14,570 nt of DNA from Butyricicoccus_A sp964513445 (GCA_964513445.1 CAZEMM010000049.1:1-14570), one strand, 5' to 3'; counted from the stretch's first letter, positions 1-7,467 are shown. Notes: generated from the letters alone by a model not told the origin. Program-made: numbers and translations.

Positions 1-48
1 TCTCACGCCTATGGAGAAACACGAGCTTTTCATGGCCGCATAGAACAA

Positions 49-98
49 AACCGCAAATTCCAGCCGGATGCCTTAGCATCCAACCGGAATCTGCGGTT
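49..98 (-). terminator. Probable intrinsic terminator of the AraC-family gene
   Basis: A long imperfect hairpin: AACCGCA (49-55) pairs with TGCGGTT (92-98), ATTCC (57-61) with GGAAT (86-90), and GGATGC (66-71) with GCATCC (76-81) around a 4-nt loop. Read on the minus strand it is followed by TTTTGTT, so it should end transcripts coming from the regulator gene that stops at 188. Only the 3' U-tract side fits the minus strand. Confidence 0.7.
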
Positions 99-101
99 GC
101 T

Positions 102-119
102 ACAGCGCCACAGCGCTGT
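102..119. repeat. Short perfect inverted repeat
   Basis: ACAGCGC and GCGCTGT form a 7-bp stem around a CACA loop. It lies between the regulator stop codon and the larger hairpin at 49-98. No U-tract follows on either strand, so it is not a terminator by itself; it may be a 3' stabilising stem or chance. The rest of 1-187 shows no gene. Confidence 0.45.
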
Positions 120-187
120 GAACTTTCTTTGAATTATTTCACTGTCTACTTGACGAGGAGCGGTTCATTGCACTTGGGAGGTCTTTT

Positions 188-1141
188 TCATGGATTGTTT
201 GTGCTTGTATTAGACGTGCGTTTTTTTCGTTTCTTTGTCTTGGGCGTCTGGCTGTCTCCTGAGGGGACGATATAATTTTTCCGATACTGATTGGGCGGCA
301 TGCCGACATGCTTGGAAAACTGCAGGTTGAAATAGCTCTGCGTATCATAGCCGACGCGCCCTGCGATCTCCGTGATGGGCAGATCGGTGGTGATGAGCAG
401 CGTCTGTGCCTCGCCGATGCGGCGGCGCAGCAGATATTGCATGGGCGAATAGCCGCTCATTTCCTTAAAGACATGCGACAGATAATATGGGCTGACATGC
501 AGCGCCTCTCCCATGCTTTGCAGCGTGAGCGGCTCCATATAATGCCGGTCTATATAGCTCTTGATGCGTGAGCCTAAAATGTTCGGCTCCTCCACCTCCG
601 CCTCGCTGCGGTCCCTGCCCTCGACGACGGCAAGCACCTTGACGATGAGCGCATGCATCAGACTGTGGCAAAACGCCTCTGCGCGCGGCTCCTGCGCGGA
701 CAGGCTGTGAAACATCATCTCACAAATGCCGCGCATCGCCTCAAAATGCTCTCCTGCACGGAACACATAGCCCGCGTCGTCGCGGATGAGCGCATTTTCA
801 CGCAGGCCTGGCATATGCAGTCCGCCGATGGCCACACAGTAGTAGCCGATCTCGTTGCCCTCGCCGGAAATCTCATCGTGTACGACGTTGGAATTGTACA
901 CAATCAAATCGCCCGGCTGCACCAGATGCTTTTTGTCATGGATGAGAAATTCGCTGCTGCCGCTGAAAATGACCAGCACCTCTACAAAATCCGCATGCGC
1001 GTGCATCACGCGCGGATGCCGGCTGGAATCCGGATTGATGCGGCTGACATACAGCAGCTTCGGATCATTCTCTCCGACCAGTATCGACTGAAAGTCCTTT
1101 TTTACGAAGCATTGTACGTGCAGCGGCGCGTGCTGTGCCAT
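188..1141 (-). CDS. AraC-family transcriptional regulator with cupin sensor domain
   Basis: A 317-residue DNA-binding regulator. The N-terminal half is a cupin-type AraC ligand-binding domain: H48-A-H50 begins the first cupin strand, P76-G77-D78 marks the turn and H88 lies in the second motif. The C-terminal half (about 188-290) holds the paired helix-turn-helix units of the AraC/XylS family, HTH1 about 205-226 and HTH2 about 254-276, with the typical 'EIAGRVGYDTQSYFNLQFSK' signature. Residues 300-317 are a basic, Ser/Thr/Asn-rich tail (KTKKRKKR) beyond the usual family end. The start fits: AAGGGGG stands 6-7 nt upstream of ATG. It follows the activase gene on the same strand but has its own promoter (1194-1222). 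Such cupin AraC proteins often respond to sugars or small metabolites; the ligand and targets here are unknown. Confidence 0.93.
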   Translation of the reverse strand: MAQHAPLHVQCFVKKDFQSILVGENDPKLLYVSRINPDSSRHPRVMHAHADFVEVLVIFSGSSEFLIHDKKHLVQPGDLIVYNSNVVHDEISGEGNEIGYYCVAIGGLHMPGLRENALIRDDAGYVFRAGEHFEAMRGICEMMFHSLSAQEPRAEAFCHSLMHALIVKVLAVVEGRDRSEAEVEEPNILGSRIKSYIDRHYMEPLTLQSMGEALHVSPYYLSHVFKEMSGYSPMQYLLRRRIGEAQTLLITTDLPITEIAGRVGYDTQSYFNLQFSKHVGMPPNQYRKNYIVPSGDSQTPKTKKRKKRTSNTSTNNP

Positions 1142-1193
1142 ATTGCGCCCCCTTTCTCCACCGGGTCTCTCGTTGTTACTTTATCATACAACA

Positions 1194-1222
1194 ATTATAA
1201 CACAGATGAAGAAATCGGGCAA
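1194..1222 (-). promoter_or_regulatory. Sigma-A-type promoter of the AraC-family gene
   Basis: On the minus strand, TTGCCC (1217-1222) and TATAAT (1194-1199) are separated by 17 bp, about 50 nt upstream of the regulator start codon. The -10 is perfect and the -35 weak. The -35 lies inside the hairpin at 1215-1241. Confidence 0.65.
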
Positions 1223-1241
1223 TTATCCGATTTTGCCCCGA
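1215..1241 (-). terminator. Possible weak terminator after the activase gene
   Basis: On the minus strand TCGGGGCAA pairs with TTGCCCGA (8 bp with one bulged G, 10-nt loop) and is followed by TTTCTTC. A competing hairpin uses AAATCGG/CCGATTT in the same stretch. The U-tract is poor, so termination may be partial. The stem overlaps the -35 box of the next gene. Confidence 0.4.
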
Positions 1242-1266
1242 CTCGATGGAGCCGCAGCTGGTGGTT

Positions 1267-4200
1267 TCACGCGCCCCGCGCGGCCGCCTTTTCGGTCTGC
1301 TCCTGCGGGAATGGCTGCGGCTGCGCGGTATACTGCGGCGCATGCCGGCTTTTTTCATTCATAATGAGCATTTGCAGGCGGTTTTCCACATTGGCAAAGC
1401 TGGTGTCCGGCTCCAAATCAATCGGCAGCAGCTGGATTGCCGGAAAGTCCTCCTTGATGCGCTTCATAATGCCGCGTCCGCACACATGATTGGGCAGACA
1501 GCCGAACGGCTGTAAAATGACAAACGCACCGACGCCGTCTCTGGCATATTCCAGAATCTCCGCCGCGATCAGCCAGCCCTCTCCGGAGGTAAACCGGCGG
1601 CTGATGACCGGATCGGTCTGATCCGCCAGCTGATGAAACGGCATGACCGGCGTATAGAGCGGATGCTTTTTCGCAGCGCGCTCACAGGTGTGCAGCGTCA
1701 GATCAAACAGCTCGTCGCCGACATAGGTGAACGCCGCCGTTCCCAGCGGATAGTGCACGCCGAACTCGCGCATCTCGCTCTGGCGGGCGATGTAATCCTT
1801 GCGGAACACATGCGCCATGCGCGGCAGGATGACTTCCATGCCGTTTTTTTCCAAATACCGTTCGATCCGGAAATTCGAGCCGGGATGGAACGTGACAAGG
1901 TATTCGCCCGTGACAAACACGCGCGGACGCGGCTGGCTGCGATCATATGGAATGCCGCAAAAACGGTCGATCGCTTTGCGGTAAGCCGCCAGGCCTTCCG
2001 CAATGCTGTGTGTCAGTCCCGCCGCGATTGCGTCAATGGATTGCTCGAATATGCGATCGGTCTCGCCCTCATGCAGCTCATACGGCCGGATCTTGCGCCG
2101 CAGCTCCTCCAGCATATCCATCATCGTGATGGCCCACAGCGCCTGCACGTTAAAGACATTCCCCAGCCGCAAGCCCGGGTGCATCTCCTTTGAATCGGTG
2201 GGGTCGGTCGACATGATCGGGATGTCCTGATAGCCGGCCTCGTCCAGCGCGCGGCGCAGCAGTGCGGAGTAATGTGCCAGGCGGCAGTCTCCGGTATATT
2301 TCGCCATGCCGATGGCGACCGCGTCGCGCGGATAACGCCCGCTTTTCAGTGCGGCCAGCGCCTCGCCGATGCACATCTGCGCGGGAAAGCACGTGTCATT
2401 GTGTACATATTGCTTGCCAAGCTGAATCTCCTCTATGCCGCCCAGCGACAGCGGCTCGGCGCGCAGGCCGACCTTGGAAATAATCGCGCTGAGCAGCTTG
2501 CAAAACGCCGCAGATACATTCGGGACAAGCACCGTGCGTCCCTGCCAGTCCTCCCTGCGGTATTTGGTCGGATACGCGTCGCCCAGCGGCCTGCATTCAT
2601 ACAGGCCCTGTCTGACGCGGCGCGCCGTGACCGTCTCCAAAAACGACTTGACGCGGATCGCCAGCGCGTTTTCCGCCGCGCCCTCATCCAGCTTAAGAAT
2701 GAGCGGCGATTTGCCTGCCGTCTCGCGCATGATGCGGATGATCTCATCCGACAAAATCGCGTCGTGCCCGCAGCCGAAGCTGACAATCTGGACATATTCC
2801 AGCTCGGGCGACTGCGCCGCCAGCATCGCGCCGGACAGCATGCGCGTGTGGAAATTGTTTGTGATCTCCGCGCGCGTATAGCGCAGGCTGACATTGCCGA
2901 TATCCGGCAGCGCATCCACCGTAAGCACGGCGACGCCCTGCCTTGTAAACACGCGGGATAAATCGTGGCACACCAGCGGATCGGTGTGATACGGACGACC
3001 GGCGAGCACCACGGCGAATGTGCCGTCGCGCCGCGTTTGCTCCAAAATCGCCGCGCCCTCCCGTTTCAGCTGGCCGCGGAACGCATCAATGGCCTGCGCG
3101 CCCTGCGCGATCGCCAGCCTGATCTCCTTCTCAGGCAGGCCAAAGGTGTCCTTCATGTAGCGGATAATCTGTTTTTCCCGGTCGCGCTCGGTGTACCAAT
3201 GGAACATCGGATGGTCAAACGGCACGTTCCACCGACGCTCCGGATTTTCCGAATGTGAAATCATCATCGGGTAGCCCTTGACAACCGCGCAGACATAATT
3301 GCTTTCCTTATTGACGTTATCCGACGGCATTTCCATCACCATCGGCATAAAAATACGGTCTACACCCTGCTCAATCAAATCGCGGATGTGCCCGTGCGCC
3401 AGCTTCGCGGGGAAGCAGACGGTGTCCGACGGCACAAACGGAATGCCGCGCTCATACATCGCCTTCGTGCTCGCGTGCGACAGCCTGGTGTCAAAGCCGA
3501 GCGCATGAAAAAAGGTCGTCCAAAACGGCATGCTGTCCCAAAATTCCAGCGTGCGCGGCAGGCCGATGGTGATATGCTTTTTTGCGCTGACACGCTCAAA
3601 CGGGTAATCGCAAAACAGCAGGGCCTCGCGCCGCAGGAACAGATCGGGCGCAGACTGTCCGCAGCTGACCGGTGTGCCACCCTCGCTCTCGCCGCGCGGG
3701 CAGCGGTTGCCGGTGACATAGCTCACGCCGCTGGAAAACGATACGCGCGTGAGCGCACAGTCATTGGCGCAGCCGCCGCAGCGGATGTTGCTGCGCTGCG
3801 TATAGGAAAAATCGCGCAGCGCGTCAAAGCCGATGAACTGCGTATGCGTCCCGCCCGCGGCCTGCATGTGCTGCTTGGTGAGCAGCGCCGCGCCGATACA
3901 GCCCATCTCGCCCGGATACGGCGCGCGGGTTACCGGTCTGCCGACATACTGCTCCATCGCGCGCAGCACCGCGTCATTTTGGAACGTGCCGCCCTGTACA
4001 ACGATGCGGTCTCCCAGCGCCGCCGGAGACGAGATGCGCACGACCTTTGTAAATACATTTTCAATAATCGAACGGCACAGGCCGGCCATGATCTCGCCCG
4101 ACTGCCTGCCGTTTTTCTGCTCGGTAATAATCGTACTGTTCATAAATACCGTGCAGCGGCTGCCCAGCTTGGCGGGATGCGCGGCGGCAAAGGCGGCATC

Positions 4201-5658
4201 CGCAATGTCGGTCACCGGAATGCCCAGCGACGCGGCAAAATTCTCCAAAAACGAACCGCAGCCGGATGAGCACGCCTCATTGAGCGTGATATCCGTTACG
4301 ATGCCGTCGGACAGCCAGATGGCCTTCATGTCCTGCCCGCCGATATCCAGCACAAAGCTGGCGTCCGGCACATATTTCCGCGCCGCCGTCGCATGCGCGA
4401 CCGTCTCGACCGTATGGTAATCCGCGCCGAACGCCTTTGCAAACAGCATTTCGCCATAGCCTGTCGTGCCCAGGCCGATGATTTCCAGCCGGACGCCCTG
4501 ATCCGCGTATTTCTGATACAGCGACAGCAGGCCGCGCTTGACGACGCGCAGCGGCTCGCCCTGATTGCCCGAATAAAACCGGTCAACCACGCGCTCGTTC
4601 TCATCCATCAGCACCAGCTTGGATGTCGTGCTGCCCGCGTCAATACCGAGATAGACGCGCAGCGTATTGTCCTCAATGTGCGGCGGCATCAGCGGCGCCG
4701 GAGCATGTGCGGCGCGCCACTGGGCGCATTCCTCCGATGTGGAGAAATACCGCGGCGTCTCCTCGCCCTGCGCCGTACCCAGCGAATGCAGATAGGCATG
4801 CAGCGCGTCCACCGCGCGCTTTGGCGCAAGGCAGTCGTTTTCCTGCGGGAACAGCTCGTCAATTGCCATCGCCGCGCCCTGTGCCACGATGATCTCCGGA
4901 TTTTTCGGGCGGATGATGTCCTGCTCGGACAGACCCAGCCGCTCGGCAAAGACGCGCACGAGCGTCGGGTCAAATGTCAGCGGGCCGCCCTCAAAGATAA
5001 TCGGCGGCTTCAGCTCCAGACCCTGTGCGAGGCCGCCGATGGTCTGCTTGACGATCGCATGGAACGCGGACAGGGCAATATCCTCCCGCCGTCCGCCGGC
5101 GTTTAATATGGACTGGATATCCGTCTTTGCAAAGACGCCGCAGCGTCCGGAAATATCATATACCGTCGTGCCCTTTGCCGCGCACGCCTCGAATTCCTCC
5201 GCCGGAATGCGCAGCAGCGACGCTATTTCGTCAATAAACGCGCCCGTACCGCCCGCACAGCTGCCGTTCATACGCATATCCGACGTCAGCAGACATTTTT
5301 TCGTCTCATCATAATAGAAAAAGATGATCTTTGCGTCCTGTCCGCCCAGCTCGATCGCCGTGCGGGTATTGGGGTATAGGCGGCGCACCGCCGCGGCATT
5401 TGCCACGACTTCCTGAATATAATGTGCGCCGATCGCATCGGCAATCGGCTTGCCGCCCGAGCCGCACACCGCCGTGCGAAACTGCCGCCCCGGAAATTTC
5501 TGCGCGATATCCGTCAGAAGCTTGGCAGCGGTCGCGGCCTGTTCCGCGAAATGGCGCGTATACCGGCGATATAACATACGCCCGCTCTCCGGCTCCAGCA
5601 CAACTGCCTTTACCGTCGTTGAGCCGACGTCTATTCCCAGGCGCAATGCTCCTGCCAT
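1267..5658 (-). CDS. Giant 2-hydroxyacyl-CoA dehydratase activase-type fusion protein
   Basis: A 1463-residue fusion of the BadF/BadG/BcrA/BcrD ATPase family. Domain 1 (about 5-270) has the ASKHA nucleotide site 'LGIDVGSTTVKAV' and the [4Fe-4S] cysteines C134 (GSCAGGTGAF) and C173 (GRCGVFA). A second activase domain (about 335-595) repeats this with 'LGIDAGSTTSKLV', C463 (EACSSGCGSF) and C502 (SRCTVF). Then follow a Cys cluster (C627, C630, C634, C653), a DUF2229-like segment (about 690-900) and a region resembling the dehydratase D subunit, running to the C-terminus with a 'PFGCLPNHVCGRG' motif. Known relatives use ATP to drive low-potential electrons into an Fe-S partner; here reductase and a partner-like part lie on one chain. 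The substrate is unknown. The start is set by GGGAGG 12 nt upstream and by the promoter at 5739-5767; the longer frame to 5739 would begin within that promoter. It appears monocistronic and cytoplasmic. Confidence 0.92.
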   Translation of the reverse strand: MAGALRLGIDVGSTTVKAVVLEPESGRMLYRRYTRHFAEQAATAAKLLTDIAQKFPGRQFRTAVCGSGGKPIADAIGAHYIQEVVANAAAVRRLYPNTRTAIELGGQDAKIIFFYYDETKKCLLTSDMRMNGSCAGGTGAFIDEIASLLRIPAEEFEACAAKGTTVYDISGRCGVFAKTDIQSILNAGGRREDIALSAFHAIVKQTIGGLAQGLELKPPIIFEGGPLTFDPTLVRVFAERLGLSEQDIIRPKNPEIIVAQGAAMAIDELFPQENDCLAPKRAVDALHAYLHSLGTAQGEETPRYFSTSEECAQWRAAHAPAPLMPPHIEDNTLRVYLGIDAGSTTSKLVLMDENERVVDRFYSGNQGEPLRVVKRGLLSLYQKYADQGVRLEIIGLGTTGYGEMLFAKAFGADYHTVETVAHATAARKYVPDASFVLDIGGQDMKAIWLSDGIVTDITLNEACSSGCGSFLENFAASLGIPVTDIADAAFAAAHPAKLGSRCTVFMNSTIITEQKNGRQSGEIMAGLCRSIIENVFTKVVRISSPAALGDRIVVQGGTFQNDAVLRAMEQYVGRPVTRAPYPGEMGCIGAALLTKQHMQAAGGTHTQFIGFDALRDFSYTQRSNIRCGGCANDCALTRVSFSSGVSYVTGNRCPRGESEGGTPVSCGQSAPDLFLRREALLFCDYPFERVSAKKHITIGLPRTLEFWDSMPFWTTFFHALGFDTRLSHASTKAMYERGIPFVPSDTVCFPAKLAHGHIRDLIEQGVDRIFMPMVMEMPSDNVNKESNYVCAVVKGYPMMISHSENPERRWNVPFDHPMFHWYTERDREKQIIRYMKDTFGLPEKEIRLAIAQGAQAIDAFRGQLKREGAAILEQTRRDGTFAVVLAGRPYHTDPLVCHDLSRVFTRQGVAVLTVDALPDIGNVSLRYTRAEITNNFHTRMLSGAMLAAQSPELEYVQIVSFGCGHDAILSDEIIRIMRETAGKSPLILKLDEGAAENALAIRVKSFLETVTARRVRQGLYECRPLGDAYPTKYRREDWQGRTVLVPNVSAAFCKLLSAIISKVGLRAEPLSLGGIEEIQLGKQYVHNDTCFPAQMCIGEALAALKSGRYPRDAVAIGMAKYTGDCRLAHYSALLRRALDEAGYQDIPIMSTDPTDSKEMHPGLRLGNVFNVQALWAITMMDMLEELRRKIRPYELHEGETDRIFEQSIDAIAAGLTHSIAEGLAAYRKAIDRFCGIPYDRSQPRPRVFVTGEYLVTFHPGSNFRIERYLEKNGMEVILPRMAHVFRKDYIARQSEMREFGVHYPLGTAAFTYVGDELFDLTLHTCERAAKKHPLYTPVMPFHQLADQTDPVISRRFTSGEGWLIAAEILEYARDGVGAFVILQPFGCLPNHVCGRGIMKRIKEDFPAIQLLPIDLEPDTSFANVENRLQMLIMNEKSRHAPQYTAQPQPFPQEQTEKAAARGA

Positions 5659-5670
5659 AGAAAAAACATT

Positions 5671-5676
5671 CCTCCC
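5671..5676 (-). promoter_or_regulatory. Shine-Dalgarno site that fixes the activase start
   Basis: GGGAGG on the minus strand lies 12 nt before ATG at 5658. The spacing is slightly long. No comparable site precedes the upstream in-frame ATG at 5739. Confidence 0.65.
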
Positions 5677-5738
5677 ATCTGCCCGATTTGAGCAATCCAC
5701 TCGATATAATCTACACGTCTGTTTTTTTACACACGGCA

Positions 5739-5767
5739 ATTATACGACTTTTTTTGCACCATTTCAA
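5739..5767 (-). promoter_or_regulatory. Sigma-A-type promoter of the activase gene
   Basis: On the minus strand, TTGAAA (5762-5767) and a perfect TATAAT (5739-5744) are separated by 17 bp. Transcription would begin near 5732, giving a leader of about 75 nt. An A-rich tract fills part of the spacer. Confidence 0.75.
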
Positions 5768-5770
5768 TGC

Positions 5771-5790
5771 AAAAAACGACGGGATTCGTT
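5771..5790 (-). terminator. Weak candidate terminator after the DUF2798 gene
   Basis: On the minus strand AACGA (5786-5790) pairs with TCGTT (5775-5779) around a 6-nt loop and runs into a T-tract. The stem is only 5 bp, so this is tentative. It sits immediately upstream of the activase -35 box. Confidence 0.35.
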
Positions 5791-5810
5791 AAAGTGATGC
5801 ATATTTTGCG

Positions 5811-6389
5811 TTAAGATTCGCAGATCTGGCGCTTTCCCCGCCGCACGACACGCTTGCGGCAGAACAACAATTTGAATATTGTCCGCACACACGGCTGAAT
5901 GAAAAACATCTGCGTAAAATATGCGAACGGGAAGTTCAGGCACATCAGCTTGAGCCAGTTTGCCAGCAGCGTGAGCACATGAAAGCCCATGTCATACCGA
6001 TAATACAGCAGCGATGCGATGAAGCTCATCGCGGGGCACATCAGGCCGACCGTCGCGCAAATAATGGCGCTTTCAAAAATCATGGGATGATTGCTGCGCG
6101 GGTCAAACAGCTTGGACGCCAGGCGGAACGAGAGCGGACTGCCCACGGCATTTTCCAGCACATAGGCGAGACAGAACTCCGTCAAAATGACCGCCCAAAT
6201 CGGCACATGGTGTCCGCACATATACACGCCGCCCTGCATGCGGATGGCCTCCAGCACGCCGGACGCGCCGGTGATCTGCATCAGCGTATCGCCGTTAACC
6301 ACGTACAGGCTGTAGAACACATATGCATGTACGGTGATGACGACGGTCAGAAACGCGAAAATCATTCGCTGCAATTGATTTTGTGGCAT
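5811..6389 (-). CDS. DUF2798 family membrane protein
   Basis: A 192-residue integral membrane protein of unknown function. The N-terminus (MPQNQLQRMIFAFLTVVITV) is typical of DUF2798 proteins in Bacillota. About four hydrophobic segments are visible: roughly 9-31, 60-82, 103-128 and 134-165. The tail is strongly basic (CRKRVVRRGKRQ), which would place the C-terminus in the cytoplasm by the positive-inside rule. The start is well supported: AAGGAG lies 8 nt before ATG. Transcription probably begins about 150 nt upstream from its own promoter (6548-6577), leaving a structured leader. It looks monocistronic, with a weak terminator candidate downstream. I assign the family from sequence recognition only; no catalytic motif is seen and no function is claimed. 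Confidence 0.82.
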   Translation of the reverse strand: MPQNQLQRMIFAFLTVVITVHAYVFYSLYVVNGDTLMQITGASGVLEAIRMQGGVYMCGHHVPIWAVILTEFCLAYVLENAVGSPLSFRLASKLFDPRSNHPMIFESAIICATVGLMCPAMSFIASLLYYRYDMGFHVLTLLANWLKLMCLNFPFAYFTQMFFIQPCVRTIFKLLFCRKRVVRRGKRQICES

Positions 6390-6541
6390 AATTAATCTCC
6401 TTTTTTCGCTGGAAGCGCAAAAAAGACACCTGCATCCCTGTCCACGCAGATCGGATTTCCGTTGGCTGATTCACCGTGCCGTAATCAGATTTACGTGCCG
6501 AAGGGCACCACATGTGTCGTTTGCGTTCCGTTTTCAATTCG
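6390..6541 (-). promoter_or_regulatory. Structured 5' leader of the DUF2798 gene, candidate cis-regulatory RNA
   Basis: The transcript from the promoter at 6548-6577 would carry about 150 untranslated nt. In RNA order it holds GACAC (6514-6518), a GTGCC-CTTC-GGCAC hairpin (6508-6495), a second GGCAC copy (6480-6476) that could pair with the same GTGCC, a GTAA/TTAC hairpin between them, then GTGTC (6429-6425) followed by U6 (6424-6419), and a last stem pairing those U's with A6 next to the ribosome-binding site (6424-6401). Mutually exclusive pairings are possible. It does not match a riboswitch class I know. Confidence 0.4.
6401..6424 (-). repeat. Hairpin abutting the DUF2798 ribosome-binding site
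   Basis: TTTTTT plus CGCT (6401-6410) pairs with AGCG plus AAAAAA (6413-6424), 10 bp with one bulged base and a 3-nt loop. The AAGGAG ribosome-binding site (6397-6402) shares its first two bases with the stem, so folding could modulate translation. Confidence 0.5.
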
Positions 6542-6547
6542 ATCAAT

Positions 6548-6577
6548 ATGATAGCATTTCCGTTTGCGATGCGTCAA
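6548..6577 (-). promoter_or_regulatory. Sigma-A-type promoter of the DUF2798 gene
   Basis: On the minus strand, TTGACG (6572-6577) and TATCAT (6548-6553) are 18 bp apart. Both boxes match the consensus at five of six positions. The predicted start of transcription is near 6541. Confidence 0.6.
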
Positions 6578-6648
6578 AGGCGGTTTTGCTTGAATTTTAA
6601 TCGAATTTTCAAAACATTTTTGGCGTTTTTTTCCATTGAAATCCCGCC

Positions 6649-6712
6649 CCGCAGCCGTGCTCGGCCAGGAATTTCCGTGCCGTCAGGCGGGCGGGCAAAG
6701 GCCGGGCTGCGG
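6649..6712. repeat. GC-rich long inverted repeat downstream of barstar
   Basis: CCGCAGCC (6649-6656) pairs with GGCTGCGG (6705-6712) and CGGCC (6662-6666) with GGCCG (6700-6704). The stem totals 13 bp with a 5-nt bulge and a 33-nt loop. It starts a few bases after the barstar stop codon. No U-tract follows on the minus strand, so it may be a Rho-independent-like stop without tail, an mRNA-protecting stem, or chance. The rest of the 6390-6718 gap holds the DUF2798 promoter and leader. Confidence 0.5.
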
Positions 6713-6718
6713 CCCTGT

Positions 6719-6970
6719 TTATTCAACTGTGACTGTCAGCGCCGGATTGTCGCGCTCCGCCGAGCGCATGACGCGCACCAGCGTGCCGCAGTAGCTGTTC
6801 GGATCGTAGCCGCCGCGCAGCACAAGCTCCGTCTCGCCCATCACAGACAGGCAGTCGTACAGCGCGTCCAGATTCCCTCCGTAATAGGAGGGCAGGCCGA
6901 GCTGCTCGCGCAGATATTCATGTGCCGGTGTGCGCTTTTGCATCTGCGCAGTCTCCAAAATAATTTTCAC
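6719..6970 (-). CDS. Barstar family ribonuclease inhibitor
   Basis: An 83-residue cytoplasmic inhibitor. The motif YYGGNLDALYDCL (residues 29-41) matches the barstar binding helix with the same numbering as Bacillus barstar: Y29, Y30, N33, D35 and D39 are present, where D35 and D39 contact the barnase active site in the known complex. Residue 38 is Tyr instead of Trp. It starts with GTG, overlapping the stop codon of the ribonuclease gene as GTGA; GGAGG lies 7 nt upstream, inside the end of that gene. Coupled translation would guarantee inhibitor whenever the nuclease is made. The protein ends shortly after the last predicted strand (ALTVTVE). No signal sequence is present, which fits protection against RNase that has not left the cytoplasm. 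Confidence 0.92.
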   Translation of the reverse strand: MKIILETAQMQKRTPAHEYLREQLGLPSYYGGNLDALYDCLSVMGETELVLRGGYDPNSYCGTLVRVMRSAERDNPALTVTVE

Positions 6971-7467
6971 TTGTCTTCCTCCCCATATAGCAAATCAAAG
7001 GTCTCGTAGTGATCCCCTGTGTAATAGATCAGCCCATCTGTGGAATAGACGATGCGCTCGGCGCCGCGGTCGCCGCCGTCCGTGTTGACGTCGCATTCGT
7101 AGTACTCCCTGCCTTCGGGCAGCAGACCCTCGTAATTGCCAAAGCGGTCGCCGCCAATGCTCTTCCCCGGCGCAACCTCGTCCAGATTGCCCTCTGCGCT
7201 GACCCATCCCAGCTTTTTCGCCTGCTCCTTTGTGATGTAGTTGCCGGGCAAATGGCCGTATTCATGAATATAATCCGCAACATCCTCCTTTGAGGTATAC
7301 GTTCCGTTCTCCTTGAGCGCCTCGAGGCCGTCATCCTGCTGCGTCTGTACGATCGCGGCCTGCGTGCCGTCGCCCGCGTCCAGCGTCTGCGAAATGCCGC
7401 CGCAGCCGGAAAGGAGACCGGGCAACAGCGCCAGCAGCGCCGCCAGCACGCCCCATTTCCTTTTCAT
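6967..7467 (-). CDS. Barnase-type ribonuclease, predicted surface lipoprotein
   Basis: A 166-residue guanyl-preferring RNase of the barnase/microbial ribonuclease family, which cleaves single-stranded RNA through a 2',3'-cyclic phosphate. Residues 1-21 are a lipoprotein signal with lipobox LLSGC, so C22 would be lipidated. A linker follows (about 23-55), then the barnase domain (about 57-164). Catalytic residues align: E124 (barnase E73), R134 (R83), R138 (R87) and H153 (H102), with K80 for K27 and the 'LGWVSAEGNLDEVAPGKSIG' core intact. The enzyme therefore looks active. The gene starts with ATG overlapping the upstream TGA (ATGA), preceded by AGGAG, and its stop overlaps the barstar GTG. 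Membrane anchoring rather than free secretion suggests a role at the cell surface, such as RNA scavenging, competition or defence against incoming RNA; this is inference. Confidence 0.94.
   Translation of the reverse strand: MKRKWGVLAALLALLPGLLSGCGGISQTLDAGDGTQAAIVQTQQDDGLEALKENGTYTSKEDVADYIHEYGHLPGNYITKEQAKKLGWVSAEGNLDEVAPGKSIGGDRFGNYEGLLPEGREYYECDVNTDGGDRGAERIVYSTDGLIYYTGDHYETFDLLYGEEDK

Noticed and set aside
1..187. Gene or tRNA at the left edge
   Set aside because: Only two hairpins and no coding frame with a ribosome-binding site or cloverleaf were found.
5659..5739. Upstream in-frame start for the activase gene at 5739
   Set aside because: The extra 27 residues are unlike the family N-terminus, and the codon coincides with the -10 box of a strong promoter. 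GGGAGG supports the start at 5658.
6390..6541. Tetrahydrofolate riboswitch in the DUF2798 leader, suggested by GGTGAATCA
   Set aside because: Only that short string matches; the flanking conserved segments and the paired GGAG-type ends are missing.
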